Positions 1 through 5,957 are shown, numbered from the stretch's first letter. The stretch: 6,704 nucleotides of DNA from Bacteriovorax sp. (GCA_030654205.1 JAURXW010000002.1:1-6704), one strand, 5' to 3'. Translations and numbers: made by a program. Notes: a model not told the origin generated them from the sequence alone.

Positions 1-1489
1 CTCTATAGTTAACTTGAGGAGCACCAACTTGAACATCACAGTTATATTCACGTTTTAATCTTTCTACGTAAATTTCTAAGTGAAGCTCACCCATACCAGC
101 AATTCTAGTTTCAGCAGATTCTTCATCTGTGAAAACATGAAAAGTTGGATCTTCTTTCATAAATCGTTGCAGACCTTTTGAAAGACGAGTTTGTTGATCT
201 TTATCTTTTACTGAAATTGAAAGTTCAATAACAGCTGCTGCAATATGCATCCCTTCACATGAAATATGGTCTAATTTGTCGTCTCCAACAAAAGTATCCC
301 CTGAAGCACAATCAATACCGATGATTGCAATGATGTCCCCTGGACCAACAGTTTCAATGTTTTCACGAGCGTTAGCGTTCATACGAACGATACGTCCAAC
401 GCGCACTCTTTTCTTAGTACGAGTGTTTGTGATCGTGTCACCTTTATTTAAAGTCCCTTGGTAAATACGAGTATAAGTTAACTGTCCGAATTGCTCGTCA
501 GTAATTTTAAACGCCATACAAACAAGAGGCTTAGTTCCGTCTGGAATAAGTTCGATTTTTTCTTTTGTATCGTTATCGATTGCAATTGGTCTCTTACAAG
601 TAAGTGGAGACGGAAGGTATCTTGCAACTGCGTTCAATAGAAGTTGAACACCTTTGTTTTTGAAAGCTGATCCCATGAAAACTGGAGTAAGTTTTAATGA
701 ACGAACACCTTTTTTAACGGCTTCATGAATTTCTGCTTCAGAGACTTCTTCACCACCAAGAATTTTTTCAACTAGAATATCGTCGAATTCAGAAGCTGCA
801 TCGAGAAGTTTTTCTCTGAACGCTTCTACGTCTTCAAGCATGTCAGCTGGAATTGGAGCAACTCTTACTTTCTCTCCGTTTTCTCCGTCGAAGAAATAAG
901 CTTCTCTTGTAATAAGATCGACTACACCATTGAAGTTTTCTTCAGCACCGATCGGCAACTGCATAAGAACTGCATTGTGATAAAGTTTTTCTTTAAGTGC
1001 AGCTACACCTTTATGAGGATTCGCTCCCATACGGTCCATCTTATTTAAGAAGGCCATACGTGGAACAGAGTATCTTTTCATCTGACGGTCAACTGTAATT
1101 GATTGTGACTGAACTCCTGAAACAGAACAAAGAACTAAAATAGCTCCGTCTAAAACGCGGAGTGAGCGCTCAACTTCAACTGTAAAGTCAACGTGACCTG
1201 GAGTATCGATGATGTTGATACGACATTCTTTATCTATGTCTTCAGCAAATGTAATTCCTTTTTCATCAATCCCTTTCCAGTAAACAGTCGTTGCTGCTGA
1301 AGTAATTGTGATCCCTTTTTCTTTTTCAAGTTCCATGTGGTCCATAGTTGCTCCGGCACCACCACCGCGAACGTCTTCAATCTTGTGAATCTTGTCACAG
1401 TAAAAAAGGATACGCTCAGTAAGAGTCGTTTTTCCTGAGTCGATGTGCGCTGAGATCCCAATGTTTCTGGTTCTTCCCATTAGTTTCAT
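1..1489 (-). CDS. fusA: Translation elongation factor G (mitochondrial-like spdEFG1 type), partial
   Basis: EF-G is the cytoplasmic GTPase that drives tRNA-mRNA translocation on the ribosome. The frame reads from ATG at 1489 leftwards with no stop for 496 codons, so the C-terminal part (rest of domains III-V) lies outside the window. GTPase motifs are intact: AHIDSGKT at residues 14-21 (P loop), the switch I stretch GITITSAAT at 59-67, DTPGH at 95-99 and NKMD at 149-152. Phrases such as RNIGISAHIDSGKTTLTER, GVQSQSITVDRQMKRY, FGQLTYTRIYQG and DCASGDTF resemble mitochondrial EF-G1 and bacterial spdEFG1 more than the common E. coli-type EF-G. The start is supported by GGAG at 1501-1498, eight bases before ATG; a second in-frame ATG three codons on is less well spaced. 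Codon use differs from the neighbours (GGCC occurs once), as expected for a highly expressed gene. The function is certain; the subtype rests on recalled family sequences. Confidence 0.97.
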   Translation of the reverse strand, partial: MKLMGRTRNIGISAHIDSGKTTLTERILFYCDKIHKIEDVRGGGAGATMDHMELEKEKGITITSAATTVYWKGIDEKGITFAEDIDKECRINIIDTPGHVDFTVEVERSLRVLDGAILVLCSVSGVQSQSITVDRQMKRYSVPRMAFLNKMDRMGANPHKGVAALKEKLYHNAVLMQLPIGAEENFNGVVDLITREAYFFDGENGEKVRVAPIPADMLEDVEAFREKLLDAASEFDDILVEKILGGEEVSEAEIHEAVKKGVRSLKLTPVFMGSAFKNKGVQLLLNAVARYLPSPLTCKRPIAIDNDTKEKIELIPDGTKPLVCMAFKITDEQFGQLTYTRIYQGTLNKGDTITNTRTKKRVRVGRIVRMNANARENIETVGPGDIIAIIGIDCASGDTFVGDDKLDHISCEGMHIAAAVIELSISVKDKDQQTRLSKGLQRFMKEDPTFHVFTDEESAETRIAGMGELHLEIYVERLKREYNCDVQVGAPQVNYR

Positions 1490-1583
1490 AATTCATTCTC
1501 CAAAAATTAAACCAAAAATGGTTATCAAAATTACCGTAATATTTATTTAAAAAGGTATTTTTATTAATTGTTTTTAAGCTGGG

Positions 1584-1612
1584 ATAATAGGAAATTTAGA
1601 GAGATGAGTCAA
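1584..1612 (-). promoter_or_regulatory. Sigma-70-like promoter of fusA
   Basis: Read on the minus strand, TTGACT (1612-1607, 5/6 to the -35 consensus) is followed after exactly 17 bases by TATTAT (1589-1584, 5/6 to the -10 consensus). It faces fusA and would give a leader of about 85-90 bases. The strength fits a translation factor with its own transcription unit. Confidence 0.65.
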
Positions 1613-1677
1613 TGGAGAAGGCATTATCTACCTAAGATATTTTCGGTATTTTATAAACTCAAGGCAGCACAAACAAA

Positions 1678-1706
1678 TTGACAAGATCATCAAAACTCAC
1701 TAAAAA
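1678..1706 (+). promoter_or_regulatory. Putative sigma-70-like promoter of the 1766 gene
   Basis: A perfect -35 box TTGACA (1678-1683) is followed after 17 bases by TAAAAA (1701-1706, 4/6 to the -10 consensus). It lies about 60 bases before the start codon at 1766, in the intergenic region shared divergently with fusA. The -10 is weak, so this is only a candidate. Confidence 0.45.
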
Positions 1707-1765
1707 TTTTCCTCCGTCCTTTAATGGATTAAAACACACTAATTTTTAAAAAGGCAAAACCCAAG

Positions 1766-2383
1766 ATGAGCAGCGATCTAAGCAAGTCAGATTTGTACGA
1801 GGGTGTCAAAACTCTCATTGAAACAGATGCAGTCCATATTCATTTGCCTCAACAGAAGCTTTTCACTCTTTTTAGTATTGGCTTCCAATACCTATTGTTT
1901 CAATCAACTAGAGCACCTGGTGCTTATATTATTAGAGTTGAAGATGGGCATTTGGGTGAAAAACTGGCCAAAAAAGCCAAAGATCCTTCAACGCGTAAAT
2001 TCATGCAATCATTGTTAATCCCTAGAAAGCTTAAATATGAAAAGTCGGTTTTTTATCTCGACTATTTTCATTTGGGTTCTTGGAATCTAACTAACGATAT
2101 TCCGAAAGATAAAATTCAGGCCGCCTTAGTTGTTAAAAATACATCTTCTAGACCCATGATGGAATTTGAGATGGAAAATCCTGAAGAGGATAGTGTGCCG
2201 GATACAATCAAAAACGGTCAATATTTGAAAACTTTGATGAGCAGCTCCCCACGCACAATCACAATTGCTTTTGAAGAAACATTTGAAGGGACTGATCAGG
2301 TCAATTTTTCTTTCATCAAAAAAGAAAAAGAGCGCACCGTTTCAGGTGTTACGATTAGTGATGATCTTGAGTGGGATGACTAA
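1766..2383 (+). CDS. Conserved-looking protein of unknown function, 205 aa
   Basis: I do not recognise this family. The protein has no signal peptide and no clear transmembrane segment, so it is probably cytoplasmic. A hydrophobic, aromatic stretch (residues 31-46, KLFTLFSIGFQYLLFQ) follows a short N-terminal helix-like part. A basic segment sits at 65-92, and a strand-like half from about 95 onwards ends in the acidic tail DDLEWDD. Phrases such as FYLDYFHLGSWNL and RTITIAFEETFEG suggest a beta-rich C-terminal domain, but no catalytic motif is visible. The start at ATG 1766 has only a weak, distant Shine-Dalgarno (AAGG at 1751-1754, 11 bases away). Support that it is real: a full-length open frame with ordinary composition, a promoter candidate upstream and a terminator at its end. 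It stands alone, divergent from fusA and convergent with the DUF4337 gene 33 bases away. Confidence 0.8.
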   Translation: MSSDLSKSDLYEGVKTLIETDAVHIHLPQQKLFTLFSIGFQYLLFQSTRAPGAYIIRVEDGHLGEKLAKKAKDPSTRKFMQSLLIPRKLKYEKSVFYLDYFHLGSWNLTNDIPKDKIQAALVVKNTSSRPMMEFEMENPEEDSVPDTIKNGQYLKTLMSSSPRTITIAFEETFEGTDQVNFSFIKKEKERTVSGVTISDDLEWDD

Positions 2384-2414
2384 ATCTCTCACCACTCAAG
2401 CTCAATATTTTTTT
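2366..2414 (+). terminator. Terminator-like hairpin overlapping the stop codon
   Basis: CTTGAGTGG (2366-2374) and CCACTCAAG (2392-2400) form a perfect 9-bp stem with a 17-base loop. Seven T residues follow at 2408-2414 after a 7-base spacer. The left arm lies inside the last codons of the 1766 gene, and the loop contains its stop codon. The long loop and spacer make it a non-ideal rho-independent terminator. On the opposite strand the hairpin lacks a T-tract, so it should act mainly for the plus-strand gene. Confidence 0.5.
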
Positions 2415-2416
2415 CG

Positions 2417-2992
2417 TTAACCCAAAATTCTCGCCAACCATTCTGGATGGATTGCAATTTTCATAAAAGCACTCAAACCAAAAATAACTCCCATCAAACT
2501 AATTGAACTCGCGAAATAAAAAAGCCATTTTTTCTGAGTGAGGGCCGTAACACCAAACATGGCAATCGCAATAGATATAAAAGCTTCAGTCATATCAAAT
2601 TGATCATCAAAAACATTCAAATCGTCATATTCTTTTTCAAATGCCAAGGCCTTTACTTTGATTTCTTCTTTTTCTTTATCATAGCGTTTAATTTTTTCTT
2701 CGAAGCGTTTTATCAAATCAATCGAAGCTTGGTCTTTGCGGTTTTCAACTTTTAAAATTTCCAAACTATTTTCGGCAACACTTTGTTTGGTACTTTTAGC
2801 TTGGAAAAACGACCAAGAATCCAATCCATGAGATTGGGCCTGGCCCATCGCTTGAACAATATTGCCATCCTTAATATTACAAATGGCCATGATTGTGGCC
2901 GTAAGTGCAACCATTATGGCCACTCGTGAATTGAGCTTACTCTCACCTGATTTTTCGACTGATTCTTGAATTGCATCTGTCATGTCATTCAT
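2417..2992 (-). CDS. DUF4337-like membrane protein with coiled coil, 191 aa
   Basis: The layout matches the DUF4337 family as I recall it: an N-terminal membrane helix (about residues 22-40, RVAIMVALTATIMAICNI), then a conserved-looking patch with SWSFFQAKSTKQ (59-70). A charged coiled-coil segment follows (about 75-125, rich in K and E), then an FDMTEA motif leading into two closely spaced C-terminal helices (about 135-152 and 157-178). The coiled coil would lie on one side of the inner membrane. The biochemical role of DUF4337 is unknown. GGAG at 3006-3003 sits one base from ATG 3001 but ten bases from ATG 2992, so I prefer 2992; starting at 3001 would add three residues (194 aa). It lies 23 bases downstream of the methyltransferase gene on the same strand, probably in one operon. 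The gene is unusually rich in GGCC (seven copies). Confidence 0.85.
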   Translation of the reverse strand: MNDMTDAIQESVEKSGESKLNSRVAIMVALTATIMAICNIKDGNIVQAMGQAQSHGLDSWSFFQAKSTKQSVAENSLEILKVENRKDQASIDLIKRFEEKIKRYDKEKEEIKVKALAFEKEYDDLNVFDDQFDMTEAFISIAIAMFGVTALTQKKWLFYFASSISLMGVIFGLSAFMKIAIHPEWLARILG

Positions 2993-3002
2993 AATATGCA
3001 TT

Positions 3003-3006
3003 CTCC
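3003..3006 (-). promoter_or_regulatory. Ribosome binding site that decides the DUF4337 start
   Basis: GGAG on the minus strand (3006-3003) is followed closely by ATG 3001 (1-base spacing, too short) and then by ATG 2992 (10-base spacing, acceptable). This favours 2992 as the translation start. Confidence 0.55.
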
Positions 3007-3015
3007 ATAAAAAAA

Positions 3016-3789
3016 TTATTTGATTTTATATAAATAAAGTATTGTTTGCCTTTGATCATCTAATTGCCAAACTTCATCGGCCAAAACTCCCTCAACAGCA
3101 AAACTATTTGAGACAAACAGGCTTCCTGATCTCATTTCAGATTTTACTTTTTGGTATAACTTTTCCATGATGGCCGGAGATAAAAAAGCATAAACCATAT
3201 CATATTCCGAAAGTTTTGTATTCCAAATATTTTGCCGTAATATTTTTCCTTTAAATGAAAAAAATGAAAGCAGTGATGAAATAATCCATAAGAGAGGTGC
3301 CGTCTCAACTCCATAGGAGAAAATGTTTTTTTCGGATAAGGCCCTCACTACTCCACCTAGTCCTGAGCCTAAATCGACAATGCTTTTTGCATTTATCTCT
3401 TTAGTTATTTTTCTTAACGCCTGATAAGTTTTTTCATTTGTTAAATAAAGAGGGACGCGCTCTTTTAATGTATGTGAAAAAGTTAAAGCAAAAAATATAA
3501 ACAGAACCCCATATACCCAACTAGAAAATTGAAAAAAATGAAAGGCCAATACGAAAGTCAGAGGAAATAAAATTGAAATGAAAAAAAACCATTTTGGTAA
3601 TTTAAATATTTGTTGGGTAATAAAAACCGAAAGACAGGCCTGTAAAAAAACTAAATACGAAAGTTGCAAATTAGTTTGAATGACTTGGATAAAAATTTTA
3701 ATAACAAATAAGCTTAGCAGTTGAGCACATAAAGCACCAACTAACGGATATTTCAAAAACAATTTCGAATTCCACCATTTAAATTTCAT
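3016..3789 (-). CDS. Membrane-anchored class I SAM-dependent methyltransferase-like protein, 257 aa
   Basis: The N-terminal half has about four hydrophobic segments (residues 15-37, 43-61, 66-86 and 90-105), predicting an inner-membrane anchor. From about residue 120 a class I methyltransferase fold begins. IVDLGSGLGG (137-146) is the SAM-binding motif I, and GVET (160-163) gives the acidic residue after strand 2. YDMVYAFLSP (196-205) fits the motif IV strand, and SGSLFVSNSF (221-230) a later strand. The LSP and LFVSNSFAV phrases recall membrane-associated methyltransferases annotated in many proteobacteria, whose substrates I do not know; a protein-lysine methyltransferase like the FAM173 group is possible. 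The start is ATG 3789; no clear Shine-Dalgarno precedes it. It is divergent from motA and is followed on the same strand by the DUF4337 gene, so it is likely the first gene of a two-gene operon. I saw no convincing promoter for it. Confidence 0.88.
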   Translation of the reverse strand: MKFKWWNSKLFLKYPLVGALCAQLLSLFVIKIFIQVIQTNLQLSYLVFLQACLSVFITQQIFKLPKWFFFISILFPLTFVLAFHFFQFSSWVYGVLFIFFALTFSHTLKERVPLYLTNEKTYQALRKITKEINAKSIVDLGSGLGGVVRALSEKNIFSYGVETAPLLWIISSLLSFFSFKGKILRQNIWNTKLSEYDMVYAFLSPAIMEKLYQKVKSEMRSGSLFVSNSFAVEGVLADEVWQLDDQRQTILYLYKIK

Positions 3790-3831
3790 ATGAATTATTT
3801 TTGGGGCGAAACTATCAAATGTCTACAGCCA

Positions 3832-3868
3832 ATTGTCCGCGCATTTTACTCGGACAATCCCTTTTTTT
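3832..3868 (+). terminator. Inverted repeat with T-tract between divergent genes (terminator-like or operator)
   Basis: ATTGTCCG (3832-3839) and CGGACAAT (3851-3858) are perfect 8-base reverse complements separated by 11 bases. Seven T residues follow at 3862-3868. In form this is a plus-strand intrinsic terminator, yet no plus-strand gene lies upstream of it. It could insulate motA from antisense read-through out of the methyltransferase gene, end a small transcript, or be a regulator binding site for the divergent pair. Its centre is about 55 bases upstream of the motA -35 box. Confidence 0.45.
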
Positions 3869-3899
3869 ATTAAAGTTTTCTAAACATAATTTCATATTT

Positions 3900-3926
3900 T
3901 AAAGCTTTATTATTCAAAGACGATAA
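3900..3926 (+). promoter_or_regulatory. Sigma-28 (FliA) flagellar promoter of motAB
   Basis: TAAAGCTT (3900-3907) and GACGATAA (3919-3926) are separated by exactly 11 bases. They match the enterobacterial FliA consensus TAAAGTTT-N11-GCCGATAA at 14 of 16 positions with the right spacing. Transcription would start near 3933, giving a short leader of about 20 bases before the motA ATG. In enteric bacteria motAB is a late, sigma-28-dependent flagellar operon, so the site fits the gene it precedes. Confidence 0.8.
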
Positions 3927-3940
3927 GTAATTAATTCTTT

Positions 3941-3945
3941 GGAGG
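3941..3945 (+). promoter_or_regulatory. Strong ribosome binding site of motA
   Basis: GGAGG at 3941-3945 lies eight bases before ATG 3954 and eleven before ATG 3957. A longer reading from TTG 3939 would overlap the Shine-Dalgarno itself and add five residues unlike MotA N-termini, so 3954 is chosen. Confidence 0.8.
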
Positions 3946-3953
3946 AATTTTTT

Positions 3954-4811
3954 ATGATGTCAATTGTTGGTGGTATCTTCATTCTTGTCTGTGTTGTTAT
4001 GGGCTATATATTAGAAGGTGGAAATATTGCGGCCCTTATCCAGCCACTAGAATTACTCATTATTGGTGGAGCTGCCTTAGGAACATTGATTATGTGCGGA
4101 AGTCCGCATATGTTCAAAGAAATCATCAAACGCGTTCTCCAAGTTTTAAAGGGCAGTGGTATTAGCAAGCAGTCTTACATCGAAATGCTTCAATGTATGT
4201 TTGAACTTATAAAAATGGCTTCGGCCAATCCAATTTCAATTGAACCTCATGTTGAAAATCCTGAAACCTCAGAAATTTTTAAACGATATCCGGCCGTTTT
4301 ACATAACCATCATGCGATAGAATTTATTTGCGATACCTTAAAAGTTCAAATTGCTTCTTCATTATCTCCTTATGATCTAGAAGATTTAATGAATTCCGAT
4401 TTGGATTCAGTTCATGAAGCCGATCATCATTTGGTGGCCACCATGAACAGAACTGGGGATGCTTTTCCTGGACTCGGGATCGTTGCGGCGGTTTTAGGGG
4501 TTGTTATTACTATGGGAAAACTTGACCAGGGTAAAGAAGTTATCGGTCACTCTGTTGGTGCGGCCCTCGTAGGAACACTTTTGGGGATTTTGATTGCCTA
4601 TGGATATATTCAACCTTTAGTTGCTAAGATTGAAACAATCATGGGTGAAGAGGCAAAATATGTTAACACTGCAAAAATTTGTCTTCTCGCTTATGCTAAA
4701 GGAGTAAACGCAAAAGTTTGTGCTGAATTTGGTCGCCGTTCAATTCCACTTGAATTTAGACCAACTTTTAAAGAAGTCGATGAAGCTACAGCTAATGCGG
4801 GTAAAAAATAA
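3954..4811 (+). CDS. motA: Flagellar motor stator protein MotA
   Basis: MotA is the inner-membrane stator subunit that, with MotB, conducts ions and pushes on rotor protein FliG. At 285 residues it is close to the E. coli length of 295. It has the expected order: two N-terminal membrane helices (about residues 3-21 and 29-50), a large cytoplasmic loop, and two C-terminal helices (about 172-192 and 201-222). The channel and conformational prolines are present at P172 (GDAFPGLGIVAAVLGVV) and P221 (AYGYIQP), matching E. coli P173 and P222. In the loop, VENP and the Glu equivalent to E98 (here E97) are kept, but the R90 position aligns to Ala. The start at ATG 3954 is set by GGAGG eight bases upstream. 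The gene is followed by motB after 29 bases and preceded by a sigma-28 promoter, so the pair is a late flagellar operon. No chemotaxis genes are attached in this window. Confidence 0.97.
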   Translation: MMSIVGGIFILVCVVMGYILEGGNIAALIQPLELLIIGGAALGTLIMCGSPHMFKEIIKRVLQVLKGSGISKQSYIEMLQCMFELIKMASANPISIEPHVENPETSEIFKRYPAVLHNHHAIEFICDTLKVQIASSLSPYDLEDLMNSDLDSVHEADHHLVATMNRTGDAFPGLGIVAAVLGVVITMGKLDQGKEVIGHSVGAALVGTLLGILIAYGYIQPLVAKIETIMGEEAKYVNTAKICLLAYAKGVNAKVCAEFGRRSIPLEFRPTFKEVDEATANAGKK

Positions 4812-4840
4812 TTTAAACGCAATTTAGAGGATAGTTCATC

Positions 4841-5605
4841 ATGGCAGATGAAAAAGCGCCCATAATCATCAAAAAAATTAACAAAGGCCATGCCGGTGCT
4901 CACGGTGGTGCCTGGAAGGTTGCTTTCGCTGACTTTATGACTGCGATGATGTGTTTTTTTCTCGTTATGTGGCTAATGGGCGCAGACGAAGAAACTAAAA
5001 AAGCGATCGCTAATTATTTTACGACTGTTACAATTTTTAAAGGCGGAAGTGACTCACTTGGAAAAAGTGGGAATACTCCCAATTCAAATAACTCTGTTCT
5101 TAGTGGCGGAGAAGGTCAGTTCGATGAAAAAGACATCACTGAACCGGCCAGACCAAAACCAGTTTTTCTCCAAGAACATAAAGTACTAAGTAAGCTCGTC
5201 ACAGAGCTCTTTGATGGGAATGCTTTCAGCGAAGACTTCACAGCTGAGTATCTAAAATTTGCCATCCCTGGAAATATAATTTTTCAATTTGGTTCTACCG
5301 AAATTTCCTACGAAGGAAAAAAGTATTTATCTAAACTCGCCGACGTCTTTAAAAATTACGAAGGAAGTGTTTCTATTATTGGTCACACCGAAAAAGGTGA
5401 AGGTGAAACGGATCAGGCCAATTGGGAGCTTGCTTTTAAACGGGCCATGGCCATCCGCAATTCTCTCATAAAGGACTTTAGAGTTAGACCCGATCAATTA
5501 GTCCCTTCTGCAGATTCCAGTACACTAACCTCCTCCGAAGAGGAATCTAAGGGAATCAATGTTAATCGTAGAGTGGAATTTGTATTGAGGCATAAAAATC
5601 TTTAA
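4841..5605 (+). CDS. motB: Flagellar motor stator protein MotB
   Basis: MotB pairs with MotA in the proton channel and anchors the stator to peptidoglycan. The order is a basic cytoplasmic N-terminus with HAGAHGGAWK (17-26), then one membrane helix (about 27-46) carrying the proton-binding Asp D31 in AFADFMTAMM, equivalent to E. coli D32. Next comes a plug-like amphipathic segment (48-62), a Ser/Asn/Gly-rich linker (67-100), and a C-terminal OmpA-like domain. The helix text (ADFMTAMM, FFLVMWLM) is of the proton rather than the sodium PomB type. In the OmpA-like domain GHTE (181-184), NWEL (194-197), RA (201-202) and NRR (242-244) mark the peptidoglycan site, with Glu where Asp is usual. At 254 residues it is shorter than E. 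coli MotB (308). GAGG at 4827-4830 serves as Shine-Dalgarno, ten bases before ATG. It is co-transcribed with motA and ends 6 bases from a convergent gene. Confidence 0.96.
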   Translation: MADEKAPIIIKKINKGHAGAHGGAWKVAFADFMTAMMCFFLVMWLMGADEETKKAIANYFTTVTIFKGGSDSLGKSGNTPNSNNSVLSGGEGQFDEKDITEPARPKPVFLQEHKVLSKLVTELFDGNAFSEDFTAEYLKFAIPGNIIFQFGSTEISYEGKKYLSKLADVFKNYEGSVSIIGHTEKGEGETDQANWELAFKRAMAIRNSLIKDFRVRPDQLVPSADSSTLTSSEEESKGINVNRRVEFVLRHKNL

Positions 5606-5611
5606 TCGCAA

Positions 5612-5887
5612 TTAATAAGTGCAATTTACATATTGAAATGCACAGTAAGAACCAGGGCAACCTGAAGCGTGACAGGTCCCATCACATAGGGCGTTGCAAG
5701 CAGCATTACTGCCAACTCCGATACTAAAACTTCCTCCTAAGCCTTCTGATAGGCCACAACTGGCATCAGCATACATATCCCTGTCTCCAGTACAAGTAAC
5801 TGCATTAACCCTTTCTGCATTTAAACTAAATACAGAGAGTGCAAAAAAAACTAAAACAAGGGTTAATCTAGATAGCCATTTTTTCAT
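5612..5887 (-). CDS. Small secreted cysteine-rich peptide precursor, 91 aa
   Basis: I do not recognise this family. The protein starts with a textbook signal peptide: MKKWLSR, a hydrophobic core (about residues 8-22), and possible signal peptidase I sites after SLNA (24) or VNA (29). There is no lipobox. The mature part of about 62-67 residues holds eight cysteines (32, 44, 64, 68, 72, 77, 82 and 89), five of them packed within residues 64-82 as C-x3-C-x3-C-x4-C-x4-C. An even number of cysteines and a Gly/Ser/Ala-rich background point to a disulfide-bonded periplasmic or secreted peptide. A weak GGA (5897-5895) lies seven bases before ATG 5887, and an extended -10 promoter lies further upstream. 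Its stop is 6 bases from the motB stop, tail to tail. Toxin, inhibitor or adhesin roles are all possible; none is shown. Confidence 0.8.
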   Translation of the reverse strand: MKKWLSRLTLVLVFFALSVFSLNAERVNAVTCTGDRDMYADASCGLSEGLGGSFSIGVGSNAACNALCDGTCHASGCPGSYCAFQYVNCTY

Positions 5888-5927
5888 GATTTATTCCAAT
5901 AAATTAAAACTCTAGAGCCTAGGATCT

Positions 5928-5957
5928 ATTGTAGCATGAAATTAAAGCTCAAGTTAA
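5928..5957 (-). promoter_or_regulatory. Extended -10 promoter of the cysteine-rich peptide gene
   Basis: On the minus strand TACAAT (5933-5928, 5/6) is preceded by TGC, giving the extended -10 motif. TTAACT (5957-5952, 4/6) lies 18 bases upstream as a weak -35. It faces the 5887 start and predicts a leader of about 33 bases. Confidence 0.55.

Noticed and set aside
276..464. Plus-strand open frame of 62 codons
   Set aside because: It lies wholly antisense inside fusA, whose frame is unbroken and carries strong family motifs; no ribosome binding site was evident.
1234..1461. Minus-strand open frame of 75 codons inside fusA
   Set aside because: It is an alternative frame of the fusA GTPase domain and starts within the AHIDSGKT-coding region; not a separate gene.
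1510..1523. AACCA / TGGTT small hairpin just upstream of the fusA ribosome binding site
   Set aside because: Five-pair stem with a four-base loop; could be chance, and no riboswitch-like architecture surrounds it.
1803..2018. Plus-strand open frame of 71 codons
   Set aside because: Out-of-frame shadow of the 205-residue gene, without its own ribosome binding site.
3811..3833. Possible sigma-54 promoter for the methyltransferase gene on the minus strand (TGGC followed by TTTG)
   Set aside because: The required GC at the -12 element is absent at the proper 10-base distance from GG.
3871..3897. A second sigma-28 -35 box, TAAAGTTT at 3871-3878
   Set aside because: Although it is an exact -35 match, the sequence 11 bases later (3890-3897) matches the -10 consensus at only 3 of 8 positions.
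4691..4903. Minus-strand open frame across the motA-motB junction
   Set aside because: Antisense to the conserved ends of two certain genes, without supporting signals.
5289..5471. Plus-strand open frame inside motB
   Set aside because: Shadow frame of the OmpA-like domain.
5694..5915. Plus-strand open frame opposite the cysteine-rich peptide
   Set aside because: The minus-strand reading has a signal peptide, promoter and patterned cysteines; the plus reading has no such features.
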